The notes under the pieces were generated by a model, which saw only the letters and a list, made by a program, of their open reading frames with translations, had not been told where the DNA came from and made no database searches. From Caldifarciminota bacterium (GTDB lineage: Bacteria > Hydrothermota > Tepidihabitantia > SM23-42): DNA of 21,184 bases. The stretch is from NCBI GenBank assembly GCA_030671005.1, contig DAOVAN010000011.1, positions 1-21,184 of the forward strand. Reading direction: 5' to 3'. The stretch's first letter is position 1; each line of letters opens with the position of its first letter. This document shows, one piece after another, positions 14,701 through 21,184 of this stretch. The position numbers were made by a program, and so were the translations under genes.

Positions 14701-17046
14701 ATGGCTGAAACACTAGTAAAAATCCCAGATGAGCTTGGCATCATACCTATCAAGGGTGGCGTCATATTCCCCGACCAGGTGGTGCCGCTAATCATTCACA
14801 CCCAGAAGCTTGCAAAGTTTGTCGATGAAATCCTAACCACTAATAAGCTCGCCGGTGCATTAACCCAGCTCAACCCTGACATTGAAGAGCCCAAACCGAA
14901 TGAGGTATTCAGTATCGGCTGTGTCATACAGATCACAAAGATGCTCCGTTTCCCCGACGGTACCATCCGACTGCTCATCAAGGGACTCCAGCGCTTCAGG
15001 GTTGCTGAATTCACACAAAACGAACCCTACCTCAAAGCAAAGATCAACGTCATTGCTTCCACCCACAAGAAGACGGTTGCGCTTGAAGCAATGATGCGCA
15101 ACGTCGTAACCATGTTCCAGCATCTCGTGTCACTCGCACCTTACTTGCCTGATGAGTATGCCGCGGTTATACTTAATATGGAAAGCGCGAATAGTCTAGT
15201 CGATTTCGTAACGAGTACGATAAATTTCGATTACCGAGAAAAGCAGACACTCCTTGAGAAAATCGACCCCAAAGAGCGTTTTTCAAAACTGATCCCGATG
15301 CTGCAGAAGGAAATCAGCATCCTGGAGCTCGGTGCTAAGATCCGCTCAGAGGTGAAAACCGAGCTAGACAAGGGACAGCGGGAGTTCTACCTACGTGAGC
15401 AACTAAAGGCAATCCAAAAGGAACTAGGTGAGACCGATGAACACGCCCGTGAAATGGAGGAATTGAGGACGAAGATATCAGACGCCAAGATGCCGGATAG
15501 GGCCAATAAGGTAGCCCTCAAAGAACTCGACCGTCTCGCCAAGATGCCCCCTCAGGCCGCTGAGTACACGGTATCGCGGACATACATCGACTGGCTCATA
15601 TCGCTACCCTGGTCAGCAGCGACACAAGACAACCTTAACATCAAGCGGGCACAAAAAATCCTCGACGAGGATCACTACGATCTCGAAAAAGTGAAAGCCA
15701 GGATTCTCGAGTACTTAGCCGTAAAGAAACTCAAACCAGATTCGAAGGGAACAATAATCTGTTTTATTGGTCCACCCGGTGTGGGTAAGACTTCTCTGGG
15801 TAAGTCAATTGCTCGTGCCTTGGGAAGAAAATTCATCCGCATCTCCCTGGGCGGGATTCGAGACGAAGCAGAGATCAGAGGACACCGAAGAACCTATGTC
15901 GGTGCTCTACCGGGTAGAATTATTCAGTCGATCAAGAATAGCGGCACCAATAATCCAGTTTTCATGCTCGATGAGATTGATAAAGTAGGTACTGACTTCA
16001 GAGGGGATCCCTCTTCCGCACTCCTGGAAGTCCTCGATCCAGAACAAAACAACTCTTTTTCTGACCATTACTTAGAAGTTCCCTTTGATCTCTCGCACGT
16101 GATGTTCATCGCCACAGGCAATGTCGTTGACCCCATAATCCCTGCACTGAAAGACCGCATGGAGATAATCGAACTTCCTGGCTACATACTTGAAGAAAAA
16201 TTAGAAATCGCCAGAAAGTATCTCATTCCGCGCCAGATCTTTGAAAATGGCTTAAAGGCGAACAGAATGCAATTTACCGATGGAGCCATAAAGAGTATCA
16301 TAAGTGATTACACGAAGGAAGCAGGAGTCAGAAATCTTGAACGTCGAATTGGTTCTATCTGCCGCAAGGCAGCGAAGCGTATCGCCGAAGGCAAACGCGA
16401 AAAGGTCAAAATAACCGAGAAGAATCTTACCCAGTTCCTCGGGCCGCGCAAAATTGTGCCTGAAATCGCTGCCCGTGAAGGCCAGATCGGCGTCGCAACC
16501 GGCCTCGCCTGGACCCCCTATGGTGGCGAGATTCTATTCATTGAATCGCTGAAAACAAGAGGCAAGAAAGGGTTGATTCTCACCGGGCTCCTGGGAGATG
16601 TGATGAAGGAATCATGTCAGGCGGCGCTTTCGTATCTGAAAACAAAACTACGCCGTTGGGGAATACCCGAGAGCGAACTGGAGAATCAAGAGTTGCATAT
16701 TCATATCCCTTCTGGGGCAATCCCCAAAGATGGCCCGTCTGCTGGCCTGGCCGTTATCATGTCACTCGCCTCGCTCATCAAGAAGGAATCAATCGATCCA
16801 AAAATCGCCTTTTCTGGCGAGATAACCCTTTCTGGCAGGGTTCTCCCGGTCGGCGGCATCAAGGAAAAAGTCATCGCCGCAAAAAGGGCGGGCATCGAAA
16901 AAATCGTACTGCCTCGGGAAAATGAAAGAGATTTACAAGAAATACCCAAGCATGTACGCGCTGGTCTGTCTTTCACTTTCACATCGAAAATCGACCAGGC
17001 TTTGAACAAGATCTTTCCTAATAAAAAGCATGGGGTAGCGAGATGA
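14701..17046 (+). CDS. lon: ATP-dependent Lon protease
   Basis: Cytoplasmic AAA+ serine protease that degrades damaged and regulatory proteins. It has 781 residues, full length. LON N-domain about 9-205, coiled helical part, Walker A GPPGVGKT (357-364), Walker B FMLDEID (421-427), and peptidase domain with Ser680 (KDGPSAG) and Lys723 (GGIKEKVIAAKRAG) as the catalytic dyad. An AAGGA lies about 4 bases before the ATG. The stop overlaps the start of the first GWxTD gene (ATGA), so that exported protein is translationally coupled to lon. No clear separate promoter was found between hsp20 and lon. Confidence 0.97.
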   Translation: MAETLVKIPDELGIIPIKGGVIFPDQVVPLIIHTQKLAKFVDEILTTNKLAGALTQLNPDIEEPKPNEVFSIGCVIQITKMLRFPDGTIRLLIKGLQRFRVAEFTQNEPYLKAKINVIASTHKKTVALEAMMRNVVTMFQHLVSLAPYLPDEYAAVILNMESANSLVDFVTSTINFDYREKQTLLEKIDPKERFSKLIPMLQKEISILELGAKIRSEVKTELDKGQREFYLREQLKAIQKELGETDEHAREMEELRTKISDAKMPDRANKVALKELDRLAKMPPQAAEYTVSRTYIDWLISLPWSAATQDNLNIKRAQKILDEDHYDLEKVKARILEYLAVKKLKPDSKGTIICFIGPPGVGKTSLGKSIARALGRKFIRISLGGIRDEAEIRGHRRTYVGALPGRIIQSIKNSGTNNPVFMLDEIDKVGTDFRGDPSSALLEVLDPEQNNSFSDHYLEVPFDLSHVMFIATGNVVDPIIPALKDRMEIIELPGYILEEKLEIARKYLIPRQIFENGLKANRMQFTDGAIKSIISDYTKEAGVRNLERRIGSICRKAAKRIAEGKREKVKITEKNLTQFLGPRKIVPEIAAREGQIGVATGLAWTPYGGEILFIESLKTRGKKGLILTGLLGDVMKESCQAALSYLKTKLRRWGIPESELENQELHIHIPSGAIPKDGPSAGLAVIMSLASLIKKESIDPKIAFSGEITLSGRVLPVGGIKEKVIAAKRAGIEKIVLPRENERDLQEIPKHVRAGLSFTFTSKIDQALNKIFPNKKHGVAR

Positions 17047-18086
17047 TCTTTCTTCTTTTCATGCAGATAGAATATCAAGCCGTACATAGAACATACAGCG
17101 ATTCTGTGCAAGAACTAGCAGTATACCTCACCATCCCTGGACAGAAATTGCACTACTTCGCCGAAGACACGAGTTTCATTGGTGACTATGAAATCCAGCT
17201 CACGGTATTTGACAAGGACGAAAACCAACTGACTGGTGACTACTGGCGCAGGATGGTGACCGAGGATACCGCTAATATACATGACTCGGTAAAGCTTTTC
17301 ATACCTGAGAACAGTGAATATTATCTCCTCAAAATCATAGATTTGCACGCTGGAGAGATATTCACGGCAGCACAGCGAATCGTACAGGTTAAGAACTTGG
17401 GAAACATGTATTGGTCCATCGATAATGATACGCTCAAATTCACATTCGGCGTTTTCAATCAACAAGGCAATATCGATAGTATCATCGCGACAATCGGCGG
17501 CCTCGTCAAGACCATTTCGGTCAGAAGGGGCGTATACAGCGACTCCCTTATTTTCCATATCGCTGACCTCTCCATTGATGAATATGCTTTGAAGCTTGAC
17601 CTACATTCTGAACAAGGTAAGATCGATGAATTGATTATTCCGATCAAGGTCACGCGTCCGTTTTACATGGACAATGAAATGTGGGCTCTGAGAGTCGATC
17701 AACTGCAATACATCGCAACACCACGTGAGATGGACGTCCTGGAAGAAACTGAAGTCTCGGACCGGGATTCTTTATGGCATGAATTCTGGGACAAACTCGA
17801 TCCGACACCGAACACCGAATATAACGAGAAAGAAATCGAGTATTTCGAACGGATAGCCTACGCGGAACAACACTTCCGAAACGGCGACCGGGGCTGGCGT
17901 AGTGATCGAGCAAGAATCTTCGTGAAATATGGCCCCCCCGATGAGATCCAATCCTATCCTTATGAAATAGACACTTTCCCATACGAGGTCTGGTGGTTTT
18001 ATAAGAATAACCTGCAATTTGTCTTTGTCGACCGCTACGGATTCGGGCAGTACTTACTCATCAACCCCACTGGAATAGGATTATGA
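17043..18086 (+). CDS. Exported GWxTD-domain protein (first of pair)
   Basis: 347 residues, function unknown. It has a very short hydrophobic N-terminus (MIFLLFMQ) that may be a minimal export signal, beta-rich repeats in the first 210 residues, then a C-terminal GWxTD domain. The namesake motif is GWRSD (284-288, Thr replaced by Ser), followed by RARIFVKYGPPDEI, FPYEVWWFY and FVFVDRYGFGQYLL, the usual run of that domain. GWxTD proteins occur in several uncultivated and FCB-side phyla and their role is not established. Overlaps the lon stop and the next GWxTD gene start, each by an ATGA. Confidence 0.8.
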   Translation: MIFLLFMQIEYQAVHRTYSDSVQELAVYLTIPGQKLHYFAEDTSFIGDYEIQLTVFDKDENQLTGDYWRRMVTEDTANIHDSVKLFIPENSEYYLLKIIDLHAGEIFTAAQRIVQVKNLGNMYWSIDNDTLKFTFGVFNQQGNIDSIIATIGGLVKTISVRRGVYSDSLIFHIADLSIDEYALKLDLHSEQGKIDELIIPIKVTRPFYMDNEMWALRVDQLQYIATPREMDVLEETEVSDRDSLWHEFWDKLDPTPNTEYNEKEIEYFERIAYAEQHFRNGDRGWRSDRARIFVKYGPPDEIQSYPYEIDTFPYEVWWFYKNNLQFVFVDRYGFGQYLLINPTGIGL

Positions 18087-19366
18087 TTACGTTTCTGCTC
18101 ATCTTACTCTCGGCAAATAGTATCGAGTTCTATACGGATCCTGTCATATACAAAACGAGCATCGAAATAGAAGACACGGTCCATCATGCCACTAGAACCG
18201 AAGACGTCTTCTACGTTGAGTTCAACTGTGAAATTCCGTACGACGAGCTACATTATCAGTCGGCAGAGAATATCATCTTCGCAAATGCGATCATGCCGTT
18301 CAAGATTCTTGATCTCGATCGTCCTGACTCATTGGTCGATACGGTCTATCGTCAATTCACACTCCCCTCTTTTTCATATGCGGCAAAGCAGCAGGTGTCG
18401 TTTGTGATTCAGTTTGGCACCTATCTCACTGAAGGCAGATTCAAATATAACGTTGAGGTATTATCAGGCGAAAAAAGAGGCGTGGCTGAAGCGGTGCTGG
18501 AAATCGAAAAGGAAGATTATGGTATGAGCGATATTCTACTCTCGAGTGAGATAACGATCGATACTCTAGGAGATTATTTAAGAAAAGGCGATCTGAGAGT
18601 AATCCCGCGGCCCTCACATTCATATGATATGCGGTTCAAGAATCTTTGTTTTTATTATGAACTATATGAGGTAATTCCTGAAGCCGAAACACTCACGGCA
18701 ACATACAGGGTATTAGACAAGGAAGGCAAGACCGTCCGAAAGATTTCAAGGTCAATAGAAAAACTCTTCCCGGCACAAGCAGTAAACTGCGGCATCAACA
18801 TTGAAAGCTTCGAGCCCGGCGCTTATAGCCTTGCGGTCACGATTGGTGATGAGGAATCGAATATCGTAGCACAGAAAGAAGTCGCGTTCACGATTTCAAG
18901 GCCACAACGGAAAAAAGTCAGTTATGAAGGAATGCCCCATTACGACCAGATCCAATATTTCCTTAGCTCCAGTGAGTACAAGGAATTCAAGAATCTGCCT
19001 GATGAAGGCAAGAAGTTGTTTCTGGACAGATTCTGGCAAACACGTAATTACTACGAAATCGCCGGCAGATTTGAATACGCGGACGAACACTACCGACACG
19101 GCGACACGCAAGGTCATCGAACTGACCGCGGACGCATATACGTGAAGTATGGTCAGCCCGATGAGATTGACCTACCTTTACCTATGGAGCTTGCGGAATC
19201 CAGACCATATGAACACTGGCAGTATCCAAATGGTGATCAATATATCTTTGTGGACATCCGCGGCACAAACGACTATGTCTTGGTCTGGACAGATGCCCTG
19301 GACGAACGATCCAAACCAACATTATACAGGTATTTACCGATCGAAAAAATAGACCTTGTCCAATAA
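18083..19366 (+). CDS. Exported GWxTD-domain protein (second of pair)
   Basis: 427 residues, homologous in layout to its upstream neighbour. A hydrophobic N-terminus (MITFLLILLSANS) suggests export. Beta-rich domains fill roughly residues 17-275, including FEPGAYSLAVTIGDEESNI, followed by a C-terminal GWxTD domain. The motif is GHRTD (344-348; Trp replaced by His), then RGRIYVKYGQPDEI, RPYEHWQYPNGDQYIFVDIRG (broken here only for description at the Pro-Asn turn) and a Tyr-rich end. The start overlaps the stop of the first GWxTD gene (ATGA), so the two products are probably made in similar amounts and may pair. Function unknown. Confidence 0.8.
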   Translation: MITFLLILLSANSIEFYTDPVIYKTSIEIEDTVHHATRTEDVFYVEFNCEIPYDELHYQSAENIIFANAIMPFKILDLDRPDSLVDTVYRQFTLPSFSYAAKQQVSFVIQFGTYLTEGRFKYNVEVLSGEKRGVAEAVLEIEKEDYGMSDILLSSEITIDTLGDYLRKGDLRVIPRPSHSYDMRFKNLCFYYELYEVIPEAETLTATYRVLDKEGKTVRKISRSIEKLFPAQAVNCGINIESFEPGAYSLAVTIGDEESNIVAQKEVAFTISRPQRKKVSYEGMPHYDQIQYFLSSSEYKEFKNLPDEGKKLFLDRFWQTRNYYEIAGRFEYADEHYRHGDTQGHRTDRGRIYVKYGQPDEIDLPLPMELAESRPYEHWQYPNGDQYIFVDIRGTNDYVLVWTDALDERSKPTLYRYLPIEKIDLVQ

Positions 19367-19413
19367 TTCTGATCGCCGACATTGATGCATTTGAGTTTGA
19401 TTAGGAGGTCAAA

Positions 19414-20082
19414 ATGGAAACTGAAGATTTTGAAGCAAAATTGTACGAAAAACTTCACAAAAATATCAGCGAGCAAATTGCGCAAAATCTGCAAGTAATA
19501 AATAATGATTTGAAATCATATCTTGTTAAAAATAATGAAATTTGTACCAATCTTTCTCAGCAGATAAAATCACTAACAGGACTGATCGAATCATCAAAAT
19601 TCGTCAAAAAAGAAACCATCGCCCTCTTTGTCGATTCCCAGAATCTCTATTATTCAGCACGCACGGGATATGCTGCCAAGGTCAATTATGAAAAACTGTT
19701 ACGCCTCATAACTGGCCAGCGCAAATTGATAGAAGCGTACGCCTACATCGTCCAACCCCCAGAAGGCGATGTCAAGCCATTCGCCACTAGCCTGGAGCGT
19801 ATTGGTTATATCGTAAAAACAAAAGATGTGAGAACGCGTGCCAATGGCTCAGCAAAAGCGAACTGGGACATGAAGATGGCGTTAGACATACTTGGCATAC
19901 TCGAGCGCGTCGACACAATAGTCCTGGCTTCAGGCGACGGCGACTTCGTGCCCCTTGTTGATTTCATAAAAGGTACGAATAAACGTGTCGAAATCTTCGC
20001 GTTCCCCGATAACACGGCTTATGACTTGAAGGCAAAGGCCGACCGTTTCGAGCCCCTGGGAGAAAATGTCATCCTCACCTGA
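19414..20082 (+). CDS. NYN-domain (LabA/DUF88-type) putative ribonuclease with coiled-coil N-terminus
   Basis: 222 residues. Residues 1-65 are a polar helical, coiled-coil-like segment encoded by noticeably AT-rich DNA. Residues 67-222 are a NYN/PIN-like domain: ALFVDSQNLYYSA (Asp74), NWDMKMALDILG (Asp152, Asp158), and LASGDGDFVPLVDFIK (Asp175, Asp177). These acidic residues fit the metal-binding set of PIN-type nucleases, so it may cleave RNA; family members are poorly characterised. AGGAGG (19403-19408) lies 5 bases before the ATG. It is 47 bases from the GWxTD gene with no visible promoter, so possibly the same transcript. Confidence 0.85.
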   Translation: METEDFEAKLYEKLHKNISEQIAQNLQVINNDLKSYLVKNNEICTNLSQQIKSLTGLIESSKFVKKETIALFVDSQNLYYSARTGYAAKVNYEKLLRLITGQRKLIEAYAYIVQPPEGDVKPFATSLERIGYIVKTKDVRTRANGSAKANWDMKMALDILGILERVDTIVLASGDGDFVPLVDFIKGTNKRVEIFAFPDNTAYDLKAKADRFEPLGENVILT

Positions 20083-20141
20083 AGAGTAGGACACTCGCTG
20101 AGCATGAATCATTCCTTTATCTGCATACACACACCGCAGCC

Positions 20142-20978
20142 ATGATTGACTACCATATTCACACACAACATTCTATCGACGCATCGGGAACGATATCAGC
20201 ATACTGTGAGCGCGCAATCGAAATCGGACTCGAAGAAATTTGTATCACGAACCACTGCGAATTGGACCCTCTTCGCAACGACTCATTCATTAGATTCGAT
20301 GGTGAACGTGAACCCTTCTCGAATAGTGCATTGTTGAAGTTGAAACGAGAAATATTCGAAGCACGCGATAGCTACAAAAAAAGAGGCCTCACGGTCAAGT
20401 TTGGTATCGAGGTGGGCTACTACAAAGGCATCGAGGGTATACTCGGAGAAATGTTGAACGGTGTCGACCTCGATTTTGTCATTGGCGCAATCCACTGCCT
20501 CGAACATATCTGCATCGATAGCTCCAAGGAATGCGCAACCTACTTTGATCAACACGACGTTCACCAACTCATACAAAACTACTACCGAGCTGTGGAAGAC
20601 TTAATTCGGAGTGGTATGTTCGATTCCCTAGCGCACATCGATGTCTACAAGAAATACGGGCGTAACCATTATGGTAATAACATCTGCGATTCGTCTCCCG
20701 ATTTCATGAGTAGAATCTTCCGCATGATCAGAGATAATCATATCGCTCTCGAAATCAACACGGCGGGCATGCGTTTTATGAATGAGTTCTATCCAGCACC
20801 GACCCTGATGAAGATTGCAAGTGAACAAGGTGTCAAAATGATCACCATCGGTTCAGATAGCCACCGGCCAGAAGATCTCGGAAAAGACCTGGCATTGGCG
20901 ACCGAATACTTGAAGTCTCATGGCTTCGATGGAGTGTATACGTTCGACAAAAGAGAACCCTCTCGACGAAAAATGTAG
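20142..20978 (+). CDS. PHP-domain phosphatase, histidinol-phosphatase (HisJ/HisK) family
   Basis: Metal-dependent phosphoesterase of the PHP superfamily, 278 residues. Metal ligands are all visible: His5/His7 (DYHIHT), His38 (ITNHCELD), Glu90 (FGIEVGYY), His118 (GAIHCLEH), His165 (SLAHIDVYKKYG), and Asp239/His241 (GSDSHRPEDLG). The closest family is HisJ/HisK histidinol-phosphate phosphatase, the penultimate step of histidine synthesis, but no other his gene is nearby and related PHP enzymes use other sugar or nucleotide phosphates. No good Shine-Dalgarno precedes the ATG. The start fits because the metal-binding HIH begins at residue 5, as in the family. Confidence 0.85.
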   Translation: MIDYHIHTQHSIDASGTISAYCERAIEIGLEEICITNHCELDPLRNDSFIRFDGEREPFSNSALLKLKREIFEARDSYKKRGLTVKFGIEVGYYKGIEGILGEMLNGVDLDFVIGAIHCLEHICIDSSKECATYFDQHDVHQLIQNYYRAVEDLIRSGMFDSLAHIDVYKKYGRNHYGNNICDSSPDFMSRIFRMIRDNHIALEINTAGMRFMNEFYPAPTLMKIASEQGVKMITIGSDSHRPEDLGKDLALATEYLKSHGFDGVYTFDKREPSRRKM

Positions 20979-21067
20979 TATTCCTTTGCTGTTTGCCCCG
21001 TGCCATAATTGACTCAAGTAACACCCGTTTTTTCCCGATAAATAACTACTTTTTGCGGATTCGGATA

Positions 21068-21095
21068 TTGACGGAACGCCATTTTCGGGTATAAT
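21068..21095 (+). promoter_or_regulatory. Promoter of gyrA-like gene, predicted leaderless
   Basis: TTGACG (21068-21073), 16 bases, TATAAT (21090-21095), then 6 bases to the ATG at 21102. Same geometry as the fabG and hsp20 promoters. Confidence 0.85.
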
Positions 21096-21101
21096 ACTAC
21101 C

Positions 21102-21184
21102 ATGGAACAAAGGATAACAAACGTCTACATTGAAGACGAAATAAAGTCTTCGTATCTCGACTACGCAATGAGTGTAATCGTTGG
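21102..21184 (+). CDS. gyrA: DNA gyrase subunit A (or ParC), N-terminus only, cut by the window edge
   Basis: The visible 27 codons read MEQRITNVYIEDEIKSSYLD followed by YAMSVIV. The SSYLDYAMSVIVG block is the conserved start of type IIA topoisomerase A subunits, ahead of the DNA-gate region. GyrA is more likely than ParC as the default in a genome with one such gene, but the fragment cannot separate them. The ATG lies 6 bases after a consensus -10 box, so the message is predicted to be leaderless. The gene continues past the right edge. Confidence 0.85.
   Translation, partial: MEQRITNVYIEDEIKSSYLDYAMSVIV

Noticed and set aside
20979..21067. Extra promoter TTGACT near 21009 ahead of gyrA
   Set aside because: No -10 box at an acceptable distance; the consensus promoter at 21068-21095 explains gyrA expression.

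Overview
The window reads as a bacterial chromosome segment of moderate GC with tightly packed genes. Several overlap by 1 to 4 bases. Promoters are canonical sigma-70 type, and Shine-Dalgarno sequences appear mainly inside operons. The two exported GWxTD-domain proteins, the Zn-ribbon/cyclase/ATPase/TPR protein and the eukaryote-like citrate synthase suggest an uncultivated lineage around the FCB group, for example WOR-3/Stahlbacteria-like. That placement is a low-confidence inference from gene content. No 16S gene, tRNA, CRISPR array, IS element or phage gene was seen.

Left part, minus strand (1-7914): fatty-acid genes fabG-acpP-fabF (fabF runs off the left edge); a four-gene operon leuC-like aconitase large subunit / citrate synthase / leuD-like small subunit / isocitrate dehydrogenase, with its own promoter and a strong intrinsic terminator; then rlmN-acyP. 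The four-gene operon has every step from oxaloacetate plus acetyl-CoA to 2-oxoglutarate, the route to glutamate. Two of its enzymes carry very basic lysine/arginine tails.

Right part, plus strand (7971-21184): a divergent promoter starts a three-gene signalling operon. It encodes a Zn-ribbon, class III cyclase-like, STAND-type ATPase and TPR protein (A); a small Zn-ribbon cyclase-like protein (B); and a HEAT-repeat protein (C). It is followed by hsp20, lon, two exported GWxTD-domain proteins, a NYN-domain putative nuclease, a PHP-family phosphatase and the start of a gyrA-like gene.

The main observation is that cyclase domains A and B are degenerate in complementary ways. A has lost the first metal-binding Asp but keeps the transition-state Asn/Arg motif. 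B keeps both metal-binding Asp but has lost the Asn, Arg and base-recognition positions. Together they could form one active site, as the C1 and C2 domains of animal membrane adenylyl cyclases do. The second pattern is promoter placement: fabG, rlmN, hsp20 and gyrA have a -10 box ending 5 or 6 bases before the ATG, which predicts leaderless mRNAs.
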